From a virus: DNA of 32,074 nt. The stretch is from positions 1 to 32,074 of the IMG/VR virus record IMGVR_UViG_3300003885_000026, one strand, 5' to 3'. This document shows, piece after piece, positions 6,930 to 14,669 of the stretch; the stretch's first letter is position 1; each line of letters opens with the position of its first letter. Under the pieces are notes generated by a model that saw only the letters and a list, made by a program, of their open reading frames with translations, was not told where the DNA came from and did not search any database. The position numbers were made by a program, and so were the translations under genes.

Positions 6930-7213
6930 TAATTATCTTTAGGCACCCTTATTTCAAAATCCCTAAACATTTGGTATGAAGCTTGATCATTTAAATTTTT
7001 TACATCTACAAACCATTCTTTACATGTTTTCCTAATTAAAGATCTGTTCACACATTGCCTAAAACAGATATTACCTAAAAAATCTTCAACCCATTCAGGT
7101 GGGCATGTTTGGTAAATTCTTTTTGAAAAATCTAAAATGGGTATTCTTTTTGCTGAAGCACAAGCCGTTAAAGAAATACTAATTATAATATGAAGTAAAA
7201 ATTTTTTAACCAA
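6929..7213 (-). CDS. Cys-rich outer-membrane lipoprotein of the lysis cassette, possible o-spanin-like protein
   Basis: Starting at TTG 7213 (AAAGG 6 nt upstream), the product begins MVKKFLLHIIISISLTAC. The lipobox is LTAC with lipidated Cys18 and Ala at +2, which is not an inner-membrane retention signal. The mature part holds four more cysteines (37, 50, 54, 64), enough for two disulfides, around PPEWVEDFLGNICFRQC. An alternative GTG start lies one codon upstream, and the frame is open up to 7237. It is the last late gene, overlapping the preceding gene by 8 nt and following the M15 peptidase. This is where phages of Gram-negative hosts carry the outer-membrane spanin. It is not proline-rich like lambda Rz1, so the spanin role is an inference from location and lipobox. 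Confidence 0.7.
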   Translation of the reverse strand: MVKKFLLHIIISISLTACASAKRIPILDFSKRIYQTCPPEWVEDFLGNICFRQCVNRSLIRKTCKEWFVDVKNLNDQASYQMFRDFEIRVPKDN

Positions 7214-7454
7214 CACTTGCCTTTCTTCCTTTTTCAATTTGTCGCTCGAAATGTTTTAAAAGTAATTCCATTTCATCTTCAAGCTGAACAATTAAATTAT
7301 GGTCACGGTCTTTCTTTTCTTTTTTTCTTTCATTATTTAGGCTTTTATTTAGATCATAATATTTTTTAGTATATTTTTCATCCATTTTGATAAGGCCCAT
7401 AGATAGAACCTTATCAATTACATTTAATGCTGATGTTGCTAATCCAATGGCCAT
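7206..7454 (-). CDS. Small coiled-coil protein of the lysis cassette
   Basis: 82 residues: an N-terminal segment AIGLATSALNVIDKVLSMGLI, hydrophobic but interrupted by Asn/Asp/Lys and so more likely amphipathic than membrane-spanning, followed by a long charged helix (from about residue 25 to 75) with coiled-coil character. The overlap with the downstream lipoprotein gene and its position after the endolysin recall inner/outer spanin gene pairs. However, a true i-spanin needs a membrane anchor, which is doubtful here. The ATG directly follows the upstream stop (TAAATG). Function uncertain. Confidence 0.6.
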   Translation of the reverse strand: MAIGLATSALNVIDKVLSMGLIKMDEKYTKKYYDLNKSLNNERKKEKKDRDHNLIVQLEDEMELLLKHFERQIEKGRKASVG

Positions 7455-7634
7455 TTATTCTTCTTTTGGTAAAAATTTTGTTTCAAGTGCTAGTAAAGCA
7501 GTTTTAATTGTATTAGAAGCAATATCGTCCCAGGAAGTAGAAGTTAATGAAGTGATTTCTTCATCAATAACTTCTAGTAATTTTCTGGCCATTTTGAAGC
7601 CGAACCTTTTCCAATTAATTTTCTTTTCTGGCAT
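7455..7634 (-). CDS. Small protein of unknown function (59 aa)
   Basis: ATG 7634 has AAGGAA at good spacing and reads to TAA 7457-7455, immediately before the next ATG. The product is helical: a basic N-terminus (MPEKKINWKRFGFKMARK), an acidic segment (EVIDEEITSLTSTSWDD) and an amphipathic helix (NTIKTALLALETKFL). No transmembrane segment. It sits between the endolysin and the coiled-coil gene in the lysis cassette. No family recognised. Confidence 0.65.
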   Translation of the reverse strand: MPEKKINWKRFGFKMARKLLEVIDEEITSLTSTSWDDIASNTIKTALLALETKFLPKEE

Positions 7635-7682
7635 TTTTTAATTCCTTGTATAAAGTTAACTCGAAAATTTTACATTAAAACT

Positions 7683-8108
7683 TTACAATGTAAATTTACT
7701 TTTCCCAAATAGTTTGATGCCACGCTTTACTTGTAGGTGAAAATGAAACCCGGTACCAGCATCATGGTAAACTACAACCCTTGGTTTTTTACCTTTAGGG
7801 GCAGTACCGTAATTTTCACTATACATATCATTTAATTTATTGGTTATTCCGTGGGCGTGAAATGTATCCCATTTTTTTGCACTTATATCGATGGCCCTTC
7901 CAGTTTCATGGGTCTTACTGATTCTATTCGGTGCTTTATCGATGATGCTGGTAACCACTACTGGCAGCTTGTTTTCATGGGCAAATTGAAGAAAGGTGTA
8001 AAATATCATACCTAGAACAGGGCTAACCATTAGAAAATCACCTAGGTTGATTGAAGCATCTTTAAGGATAAATTTTTTACTGGGTAAAGGGGGTTTTTTA
8101 CTCTCCAA
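7683..8108 (-). CDS. Endolysin, M15-family peptidoglycan peptidase
   Basis: 141 residues, the size of a single-domain M15 (VanY/L-alanyl-D-glutamate or D-Ala-D-Ala peptidase). Zinc ligands are visible as the family pattern S-x-T-H-x6-D and H-x-H: SKTHETGRAID gives His67 and Asp74, and FHFHLQ gives His124. It is inferred to cleave peptide stems or crossbridges of peptidoglycan at lysis. There is no signal peptide, so export needs a holin or pinholin. The start is TTG 8108 with GAGG 6 nt upstream; it overlaps the end of the small membrane protein gene by 11 nt. Alternative roles (virion-associated peptidase) are less likely given its place after the tail fibre genes. Confidence 0.88.
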   Translation of the reverse strand: MESKKPPLPSKKFILKDASINLGDFLMVSPVLGMIFYTFLQFAHENKLPVVVTSIIDKAPNRISKTHETGRAIDISAKKWDTFHAHGITNKLNDMYSENYGTAPKGKKPRVVVYHDAGTGFHFHLQVKRGIKLFGKSKFTL

Positions 8109-8295
8109 TTAAGACCTCATATATTTTGTCAATTCTAAGCCTGATATATTTTATATCATCTTTTAAACTATTTTCATTTTTTTCAATTGATTGTATTGAT
8201 ATTGTATTAGTAGTAATGTCTCTTTGAAAACCCCATAGGGTAGCGACAAGCCCTGTCAACATTGTAAATAAAATTGTGGCAGTAACTACTTTCAT
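8098..8295 (-). CDS. Small membrane protein with N-terminal TM helix and coiled coil; holin or i-spanin candidate
   Basis: 65 residues. Residues about 4-22 (VTATILFTMLTGLVATLWG) form one transmembrane helix, followed by a coiled-coil region (ISIQSIEKNENSLKDDIKYIRLRIDKIYEVLI). One TM helix plus a coiled coil directly upstream of the endolysin suits an inner-membrane spanin-like subunit or a small one-TM (pinholin/XhlA-like) holin. The Shine-Dalgarno match is weak. It overlaps the endolysin start by 11 nt, so the two are probably co-translated. It is the only clear transmembrane protein in the cassette, making it the best holin candidate by elimination. Confidence 0.7.
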   Translation of the reverse strand: MKVVTATILFTMLTGLVATLWGFQRDITTNTISIQSIEKNENSLKDDIKYIRLRIDKIYEVLIGE

Positions 8296-8327
8296 TTAAC
8301 AATATTTTAACCTGATTGTGGTTTTAA

Positions 8328-8849
8328 TTATACTTTTTTATCAGCATACCTTCTACTAGAAGGGGTAATTGACTTTATAACTTTTAATTTTTCAGGGGTA
8401 ATTAATTCAATTTGATTTTCAAAAGGCCTTACTTTTTCCGGGGTAAATTTTTTGGTGTATCTTTTAACCCCTTCAGCATCTACTAAAAAATTTGAAGGGT
8501 TATTTTCCCACGTATCCCTTTTTCCATCCCAATCTTTTTGAACTAAATAATCCGCATCAGTTAGGCCATCATCTTTGTGTGGTGTTTTCCAACTAGGGTT
8601 AGTTATAGTTTTAATTGCTGGTTGTTCTATATCACTGACAGAAATACTTCCATCATCCCCGACGTTTAACCTTGTCTTTTTTCTTGATGCCATTACCTGA
8701 AGTTTATTAAATTCTTTTTTATTGTATGAAATAACCTCTACCTTACTTTTATCAAGATCATTTGTAGCTATATACTGCTCAAGAAAATCATCTTCATTTT
8801 CATTATTCCAAATTGAATCAAATTTATTATTAACTAAAAGAACAAACAT
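8328..8849 (-). CDS. Protein of unknown function following tail fibre genes; possible fibre chaperone or virion protein
   Basis: 173 residues. The N-terminus (MFVLLVNNKFDSIW) is hydrophobic and then acidic; the middle is a charged linker; the C-terminal part has repeated Trp-containing segments (NPSWKTPHKD, QKDWDGKRDTWENNPSNF) and ends with YTKKFTPEKVRPFENQIELITPEKL. AAGGAAAAAAA before ATG 8849 is a strong start signal. Its place just after the last fibre gene is where fibre-assembly proteins often lie, but no sequence family supports that. Unknown. Confidence 0.6.
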   Translation of the reverse strand: MFVLLVNNKFDSIWNNENEDDFLEQYIATNDLDKSKVEVISYNKKEFNKLQVMASRKKTRLNVGDDGSISVSDIEQPAIKTITNPSWKTPHKDDGLTDADYLVQKDWDGKRDTWENNPSNFLVDAEGVKRYTKKFTPEKVRPFENQIELITPEKLKVIKSITPSSRRYADKKV

Positions 8850-8858
8850 TTTTTTTCC

Positions 8859-9428
8859 TTATGGTATTGAGAATAAAGCAATAGAATATCTAGCTGCACC
8901 AGTTGTTTTAATAACCGTGCCTGATTGTACCCAAAAATTATTAGCCGCTGAAGTAGCATCTTGACCTTTTTCCCACCCACTACCGTATTTTGTCACTGTT
9001 CCAGTAGCCGAGTTAGAGTATCCCCTTACGGCCATTGAATAACCACCTTCCCATGACCTATTAGATAGCCCCAGGTTATCAATTTGTAAGCCTGATGATG
9101 ATGTACCAGAGTCACCATGCGCTTTTATTACCACTTGCTGTGTAGCAACAAAATTTGTAGAAAAGTTTAAAACCCCGTGTCTAGCAGCATTGAAAGTGAA
9201 CAGGACAAAGTTTGTGTTTTCAGCCGTGGTAGACACATTTATTATTGCCCGGTCATCGGCTAAAGAATCTAAAACAGTTACATCACCACCACCAGCATCA
9301 AAGGTTACCGCCCCACCATCTTCACAATTCGCTGAAACAAAACCATAGCTTCCCACTGGTACGGTATAATTTGCTGTACCCACAATATTATTACTTGGAT
9401 TGAAATTGAAAGGTAGAAATAAACTCAT
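8859..9428 (-). CDS. Distal tail fibre / receptor-binding protein candidate
   Basis: 189 residues, rich in Gly, Ser, Thr and Asn with alternating short strands and no long helices, as in trimeric fibre tips. Segments such as TANYTVPVGSYGFVSANCEDGG and 'GYSNSATGTVTKYGSGWEKGQDATSAANNFWVQSGTVI' resemble C-terminal domains of phage tail fibres that describe surface-exposed loops. The ATG shares one base with the stop of the preceding fibre gene, so the two products may be made in fixed ratio and assemble together. No catalytic motif is seen. Confidence 0.6.
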   Translation of the reverse strand: MSLFLPFNFNPSNNIVGTANYTVPVGSYGFVSANCEDGGAVTFDAGGGDVTVLDSLADDRAIINVSTTAENTNFVLFTFNAARHGVLNFSTNFVATQQVVIKAHGDSGTSSSGLQIDNLGLSNRSWEGGYSMAVRGYSNSATGTVTKYGSGWEKGQDATSAANNFWVQSGTVIKTTGAARYSIALFSIP

Positions 9429-10216
9429 TAAGGTACCCCGGCTAAAACAAAATGAAACCTATTTTGGTTTGTTTGAAAAGAAGTTATATCAAAACGTAAA
9501 AAATCACCAGCTAGTACAGCGGTTGTTGAAAAAACTTGATTGGTTGATGGTGTATTAGCACCAGCTACATTTGCTTGAGAAATTGTTATGTTAGTGCCAT
9601 CACTAGTTGTTAACAATGCTTGAGTAGCATTGTCACATGAAACGGTTATTATTGCCGCCCCCGGTGCTGGTGCTGCTACCCCTGTTACTCCGTTTATTGC
9701 TGAAGCCAATGATGTTGCCGTGGCGTTGTTTGACGTTGCCGCCGTCCAATCTACACCTTCAGTTAATACCGTTGTGGCCCCACCAGTAATTGCTACTGTA
9801 AAAGTATCACCACTTAATAAAGTGTAATCTACTACTGTAATAGTTGAATCTTTTGAAGCTATGGAAGGCTTAGTTGAAAATACACTAGCAAAAGCACCGC
9901 CAATTCCAGTAGCTTTTAAAATATCTACTTCTAAAGTACCTACTAACCCAGCATCTATTTGGGTTAATAATGCAGTTGTTAAAGTAAAACCAGTACCGGC
10001 ACGAAATAAAATTAATTCTTCAAAGGTTGTAGTGGAAGCAAATTGTGATGAATTTACTATAAGGTCATCAATAACTGTAATTGAACCTGAACCAGATTCA
10101 AGGGAATTGATTCTGGTTTCATGATCATCATCATTACCTTTGACTTTATCCCATAAATCTTTAGTTACAGGGTCACCAACATCAATAGCACCACTAGGAA
10201 TTGTTACAAAGGCCAT
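9428..10216 (-). CDS. Tail fibre-like protein with virion-attachment N-terminus
   Basis: 262 residues. The N-terminal part has a short coiled coil (KVKGNDDDHETRINSLESGSG). Residues about 130-190 ('GDTFTVAITGGATTVLTEGVDWTAATSNNATATSLASAI') carry a beta domain seen in many phage tail and fibre proteins. The remainder is Thr/Ser/Ala-rich beta structure. It follows the large hub protein with a stop-CTT-ATG junction and a weak ribosome binding site, implying coupled translation. It is inferred to link or extend the tail tip. Confidence 0.65.
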   Translation of the reverse strand: MAFVTIPSGAIDVGDPVTKDLWDKVKGNDDDHETRINSLESGSGSITVIDDLIVNSSQFASTTTFEELILFRAGTGFTLTTALLTQIDAGLVGTLEVDILKATGIGGAFASVFSTKPSIASKDSTITVVDYTLLSGDTFTVAITGGATTVLTEGVDWTAATSNNATATSLASAINGVTGVAAPAPGAAIITVSCDNATQALLTTSDGTNITISQANVAGANTPSTNQVFSTTAVLAGDFLRFDITSFQTNQNRFHFVLAGVP

Positions 10217-10219
10217 AAG

Positions 10220-12799
10220 TTACCCTATCACGTTCATTTTATATGTCTCGTTTAAACTATTAACTATACCGTTAGAATCAGTTAAATACCCTTTTACTGC
10301 CCTACCATTAGCATTTGAATTAGCGTAAATAACTGAAGAATTTGATGCAATACTACAAACCTTATTAAACATACTTGATAAATCAGTCAATGAAAAATCA
10401 ACCGATAGGCCATCCTTTTTAACTGAAACTACTACACCAATTTTTGATAAATCATTTGAAGTACCAAACCTTTCAAACAACCTATCAAATTCAAAATAAA
10501 TTACATCATCAATTGAAGCATCTATAAAACCAAGTTTCGCTTTTATTTTAATAACTGAATTAGCAGCTTCCCTTAAAAGTGAAACTCTTTGGGTTACAAT
10601 AGTTACTTCATCTATTTCATATAAATAAAGATCAATAGTTTCTTCCCTAGAAATGTTAGAAATATTGTTAATAAAGGAATTAGTATTTGAAAAAGTAAGC
10701 GAACCTTGATCACCAGTAAAACGGCCAGAATCAAAATGCCTATATTTACTATTAACTGTTTTTACAATATTTTTACCTGAAGCTTCAACCGACCATGATA
10801 AAATATTATCATCGGTTACTATTGTGCTAGCGCTGCTTTTCTTCTTTGGGGATAAAACATTATATTCTATTTTCAAACTAGTATTAGTATGTAAATTACC
10901 AAACACTGATTTATTAACTAAATTTATTATATCCCTTACTATGGGCCTTTCATCATCTTTATCCAAAGGAAGTTTTAAACTAATCAAATAAGGGGCATCA
11001 ATTTCAGCTTCAGTAAATGAACCAGTTTCTAATCTTGATGCTAATCCGGCCTCTTTTAATAAATCTTCTACTACTTCAGCACCAGTTGTAATATCAGCAC
11101 CAGTTGATAAACCATCTTTAGTTTTCCCAAAACAGTCAACCGTTATAGGGGTATCATCTTCAACATAATTAGGGCGCTTAATTAATGTTGCCGCTGTGAT
11201 TGTTGCTTCACTATAAGGCACCCTTAAATCTAAACTGGTATCAGAATTTATTTGTAGTACTTCATGATAAACTGTTCTACCAATTGGAAGTAACCAATCA
11301 CCCGGTTTTATATCAACTAAAAAAGTTGTAGCTGTACCTGTTACCGCCCGGCCTACATTAGTAAAAGTTAAACTAGTACCATTTAAATTTGATGGCCTTC
11401 TTATATTTAGTTCGGCCTGGGCATCTAATACCAGCTTACAAACACCGCTAGTATTAGTTATGGTAAAATCCCTAGTTAAAATTAATTCTTTACTACCAAC
11501 AAAAACCTTTTGAATTGCTGCCCTAAAAACTTTATCACTAATTGATGGTGCTGAAGGTAAATCTTGAACCAGTACCACTTCATTACCGCTGATTCTATTT
11601 ATTACCGCCTTATCAGATACAACAAAAATATCATCACCTGGTGAAAATTCACTGGCATCAGCTAGGGTAAATCTATTAAGTGGGAAGTTAACATCTATTG
11701 AACTAATGGTTGATTGTGGTTCACGTATTTCATGGTCAGATACTAAATGCGTCCTATTACCACGTCTTAATGCCCTATCTGGCCTTTGGGTTAAAACTAA
11801 AGCGGTAAAGGTGTCTGTTATAGTTTCAGTAACAGTAAAAGAAACATCACTAGCAATTGAATCAACTTTAAATTCTACTTCATCACCTGTTAATACATCA
11901 ATGAAAAATACAGTATCTTCAGGGGATAATTCGGCCAATAAAGATGAACCTACCCCGGTTATTGTTGAAGATGCCGCTGTACCTGAAAACGTGCCAGTTA
12001 AATTTACACCGTCAAGGGTTTGGTCTAATGATTGAACTAGTAACCCAGCCACACGACCATAAATTCTTCTTTTAAAAGTTGATAAAATATCTTCATTAAA
12101 AACACCATCACTAATAGTATAAGCATTTAAAGGTATTTCACTTCTCAACCTTTCTACTACATCACGGATATTAAAAGAAACTTGTTTTGGCGAAAATGAT
12201 TTAGTAGTTATTTCACCACGGTAAAGAATTTGAGCATTACTAGGTAACAAGGTATCACTATAAGAATAGACTGAAGCATCAGCACCTTCCCAGAATAGCT
12301 TATCAAAAATGGTATTAAAAAAACCTTCATTGTTTTCAAACCTTAATGAACCAGTACCACTTAGAGCAATGCCAGTAAAATCATCAGGGTCAACTTTAGA
12401 ACCAAATTTGGAAGTTTTTTTTAATATGTCTTTATAGGGTACAGTTTTACCAGTGTTCAAATCAAAAGGTAAGTTAACTGACCTATTTGAAAAAAATAAT
12501 CTATATGTAGAAGTAGTAAAAACATTGGAAGGGTCAACATCAGTTAGGCCCCTAACATATAAAATTTTATTAGTTGAATCAAAAAACCATTCACCTGAAC
12601 CAACTATACCACCTAAAGTTGTTCTTTCAGTTAAATCAATACCACCTTCTTTAATATTGATTATATAATGGTTTACTGTTTTCTGGTAAACTGAACCAGA
12701 ATTAAGTGCCCAAACTAAAAGCCTTTCATTAGGTTCTAAGTGAACTAATACTAGTTTTTCAGATACCTTTTTATTTTTGAATTCATTAAAAGTGGTCAT
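10220..12799 (-). CDS. Large tail tip / baseplate hub protein with two inserted beta domains
   Basis: 859 residues, the largest protein here. The N-terminal region (1-230) is beta-rich (VHLEPNERLLVWALNSG, TGIALSGTGSLRFENNEGFF, FNIRDVVERLRSEI), like tail hub/tip proteins that follow the distal tail protein. Two copies of a 'GT.....GvGs.l...l.PGD......g..y.V..I.SDtsltl' beta domain are visible at about 267-337 and 475-543, the second with KPGDWLLPIGRTVYHEV and INSDTSLDL. The C-terminal half (550-800) contains 'DDERPIVRDIINLVNKSVFG' and 'SWSVEASGKNIVKTVNSKYRHFD'. Likely role: the central tip component that carries the fibre proteins. Its position between tape measure/distal tail genes and fibre genes agrees. 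No peptidase motif was noticed. Confidence 0.75.
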   Translation of the reverse strand: MTTFNEFKNKKVSEKLVLVHLEPNERLLVWALNSGSVYQKTVNHYIINIKEGGIDLTERTTLGGIVGSGEWFFDSTNKILYVRGLTDVDPSNVFTTSTYRLFFSNRSVNLPFDLNTGKTVPYKDILKKTSKFGSKVDPDDFTGIALSGTGSLRFENNEGFFNTIFDKLFWEGADASVYSYSDTLLPSNAQILYRGEITTKSFSPKQVSFNIRDVVERLRSEIPLNAYTISDGVFNEDILSTFKRRIYGRVAGLLVQSLDQTLDGVNLTGTFSGTAASSTITGVGSSLLAELSPEDTVFFIDVLTGDEVEFKVDSIASDVSFTVTETITDTFTALVLTQRPDRALRRGNRTHLVSDHEIREPQSTISSIDVNFPLNRFTLADASEFSPGDDIFVVSDKAVINRISGNEVVLVQDLPSAPSISDKVFRAAIQKVFVGSKELILTRDFTITNTSGVCKLVLDAQAELNIRRPSNLNGTSLTFTNVGRAVTGTATTFLVDIKPGDWLLPIGRTVYHEVLQINSDTSLDLRVPYSEATITAATLIKRPNYVEDDTPITVDCFGKTKDGLSTGADITTGAEVVEDLLKEAGLASRLETGSFTEAEIDAPYLISLKLPLDKDDERPIVRDIINLVNKSVFGNLHTNTSLKIEYNVLSPKKKSSASTIVTDDNILSWSVEASGKNIVKTVNSKYRHFDSGRFTGDQGSLTFSNTNSFINNISNISREETIDLYLYEIDEVTIVTQRVSLLREAANSVIKIKAKLGFIDASIDDVIYFEFDRLFERFGTSNDLSKIGVVVSVKKDGLSVDFSLTDLSSMFNKVCSIASNSSVIYANSNANGRAVKGYLTDSNGIVNSLNETYKMNVIG

Positions 12800-12800
12800 A

Positions 12801-13229
12801 TTAAGTTAGTGGTTCAACAAAGGTTCTATATGTTGCTGCCCAATCAATGTTGTTATTAATTGCACCAGTTACTTGTATTAAAATATCGGTACCAGAAACG
12901 GCCAGTGTAATATCCCACCCAGCTTGATCTTCATTGGTATGTACATCAGTATCACCATCATCAGTTAATACACCGGCATCATTTACAAATTTAGATAATC
13001 TTTTATAGGTTGCCGAATCACCACTAGCACCAGCGGCACCGCCTGTTCTAGCACCCACTAAAGTAGATTCAACTAAAATTACATTCCCGGTTGATGTTGA
13101 AATTGTTGCAATGGTGGTTACAGTAGCATCGGTTGTAGATACCGTTGCCGATTGTTCACCTGAAGATAAATTATCCGGGTCATTAGCACTTGTAAAACCA
13201 TCATCAAAATCTATTGTTCTAATTCCCAT
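12801..13229 (-). CDS. Small beta-rich tail or fibre protein
   Basis: 142 residues with Thr/Ser-rich strands (STTDATVTTIATISTSTGNVILVES), then 'VGARTGGAAGASGDSATYKRLSKFVNDAGVL' and a final 'DITLAVSGTDILIQVTGAINNNIDWAATYRTF'. From memory this pattern (Gly/Ala-rich loop, 'sG..i.iqvtG....nidW.....') recurs in small jelly-roll-like phage fibre domains. AGGT about 7 nt before ATG 13229. It sits between two small tail-tip genes and the hub; I infer a minor structural or accessory tip protein. Confidence 0.6.
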   Translation of the reverse strand: MGIRTIDFDDGFTSANDPDNLSSGEQSATVSTTDATVTTIATISTSTGNVILVESTLVGARTGGAAGASGDSATYKRLSKFVNDAGVLTDDGDTDVHTNEDQAGWDITLAVSGTDILIQVTGAINNNIDWAATYRTFVEPLT

Positions 13230-13234
13230 AATTT

Positions 13235-13699
13235 CTACCTGTTTTTATAAGTTGTTATTTCAAATGAATAAGGGTTCTGGGTATCATTTTCAGCTACACC
13301 ACTAGGGGTAATAGTTAAATTTTCATGCTCTTTTACCCACCCTATATGATCATTCTGGGAAAAAGTGTAACTACCTGAAGCTGCTAGTCTTAAAAAATAA
13401 GTACCAGCTTGTAATAATAAAGGGGTATCAAAAATAAAAGATATGTTGCCATGATAATGGTTTGTTTGAAGTAAAGTGCTTCCGGCCGATCTTATAGCTG
13501 CTAGGGTTTGTATCTTTGACCCATAGGTAATAGTTTTCAATGAATTTAATACTGATAAAGTTAAAGTACCAGTTATGTTGCCGCCCGGTTGTCTTATTAA
13601 AAGGTGGGGTCTTATTCTTTCAATCATCAAGCGACCATTAGTGGGTATGGTAAATGATTGATCTAAGCTTGTTTTTAATTCACCATAAACTAATTTCAT
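13235..13699 (-). CDS. Beta-sandwich minor tail protein candidate
   Basis: 154 residues with regular beta strands (LDQSFTIPTNGRLMIERIRPHLL, GTLTLSVLNSLKTITYGS, GNISFIFDTPLLLQAGTYFLRLAASG), a pattern like lectin-like or carbohydrate-binding sandwiches in tail tips. The ATG overlaps the previous stop by 4 nt (ATGA). No known family recognised; a structural or glycan-binding role at the tail tip is an inference. Confidence 0.55.
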   Translation of the reverse strand: MKLVYGELKTSLDQSFTIPTNGRLMIERIRPHLLIRQPGGNITGTLTLSVLNSLKTITYGSKIQTLAAIRSAGSTLLQTNHYHGNISFIFDTPLLLQAGTYFLRLAASGSYTFSQNDHIGWVKEHENLTITPSGVAENDTQNPYSFEITTYKNR

Positions 13700-13881
13700 T
13701 CTTCTCGCCTTCTATTTATAGTGTCGGCCATATAGCAATGTTCTATATCTGTTAATTCATCAGAAATAAAAGTATGAAATTTGTCATCTATTATATAACC
13801 AAAAACAAATTTATTGCCAAATCTTTCTTTAATTATATCCACAATTTCCCTGAAATCTTCAATATTAACAACCTTATTCAT
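13696..13881 (-). CDS. Small protein of unknown function in tail-tip operon (61 aa)
   Basis: The product is mixed alpha/beta: NIEDFREIVDIIKERFGN (helix), KFVFGYIIDDKFHTFISDE (strands), then a basic end DTINRRREE. ATGA overlaps on both sides (13878-13881 and 13696-13699) show it is a genuine translated gene in a coupled series. Such small genes between distal tail protein and hub are sometimes assembly factors, but there is no motif to support this. Confidence 0.6.
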   Translation of the reverse strand: MNKVVNIEDFREIVDIIKERFGNKFVFGYIIDDKFHTFISDELTDIEHCYMADTINRRREE

Positions 13882-14669
13882 ATGACTTCCAATAACTGAA
13901 AAGCAGTATCATACCTTTTAAAAAAGGTATTAGTTAGCATAGGCCTTCTATTAAACTGTACATAACCAGCAAATATTTCTTTATTAGTGATTATGTTTTC
14001 AGTTGAATCAAGTAATAAGAAAATTCCCTTAGTGATACCAACAATATCAATCATAGTTTGATAATTGGTATGGGTAGCATCTTCCATTATTTTTACATCA
14101 CCTGAAAACATTTTTTGATCATTAATTTCATCTATAAACTTTTGCCCATACCTTCCTTTTTGTGCCTTACTATTATCAATTCGTTCAAACTTCCAACCAT
14201 AAGAAAATGACCTTAATTCATTAGGGGTACTTAATGACTCTCCAAGAAAGATGTTTGAATAACCAACAAACCCAGCACCAGTGGTAGCAACAATTCTCCA
14301 AAATCTATACGCTTGTGTAGCAAAAGAATGAAAGGCAATGTTTTCTTCAAAATCAAAATCAGTTGATAATAATGTGGTAGTAAAAGCTGGTGCTGAAAAA
14401 TTACTAGTAGGGTTAGCTTCAATGGTTATTGCAGTTACATTTAGTTCATTAGTAGCGTTATTACCCACTAAAGCAAAATCTGTAATGTTTCTAACAGTTT
14501 TAAAATCAATTATTAAATTAGAAGTAGTAGTGCCATTGGGTGTTCTAAATTCATCAACCGTGTGAAGTTGTTTTAAATTTGATACTGGATAAAAAGCATC
14601 AACGGCATCAGGGGTTAAAACTGTTTCATCTAAGGTAACTAAATTATCGTATAAATATTTTGTACTCAT
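13878..14669 (-). CDS. Distal tail / minor tail protein with discoidin-like beta-sandwich
   Basis: 263 residues. The stretch 'AFYPVSNLKQLHTVDEFRTPNG...SNLIIDFKTVRNITDFALVGNN' followed by 'AYRFWRIVATTGAGFVGYSNIFLGE' is the pattern of a galactose-binding-like (discoidin) sandwich, frequent in phage proteins encoded right after the tape measure. The C-terminal half (GRYGQKFIDEINDQKMFSGDVKIM, then FNRRPMLTNTFFKRYDTAFQLLEVI) is compatible with a tail-tube-like fold of distal tail proteins. The start overlaps the tape measure stop by 4 nt (ATGA). Inferred function: connects tube and tip. The exact family is not certain. Confidence 0.68.
   Translation of the reverse strand: MSTKYLYDNLVTLDETVLTPDAVDAFYPVSNLKQLHTVDEFRTPNGTTTSNLIIDFKTVRNITDFALVGNNATNELNVTAITIEANPTSNFSAPAFTTTLLSTDFDFEENIAFHSFATQAYRFWRIVATTGAGFVGYSNIFLGESLSTPNELRSFSYGWKFERIDNSKAQKGRYGQKFIDEINDQKMFSGDVKIMEDATHTNYQTMIDIVGITKGIFLLLDSTENIITNKEIFAGYVQFNRRPMLTNTFFKRYDTAFQLLEVI

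Noticed and set aside
7387-7641. Rightward 84-residue frame in the lysis region
   Set aside because: It is antisense to the 59-aa leftward gene, which has a strong AAGGAA start and fits exactly between its neighbours.
7665-7697. AT-only inverted repeat (AAATTTTACATT / AATGTAAATTT) at the end of the endolysin gene
   Set aside because: Low-complexity AT palindromes arise by chance in this genome; there is no T-run or promoter arrangement to support a function.
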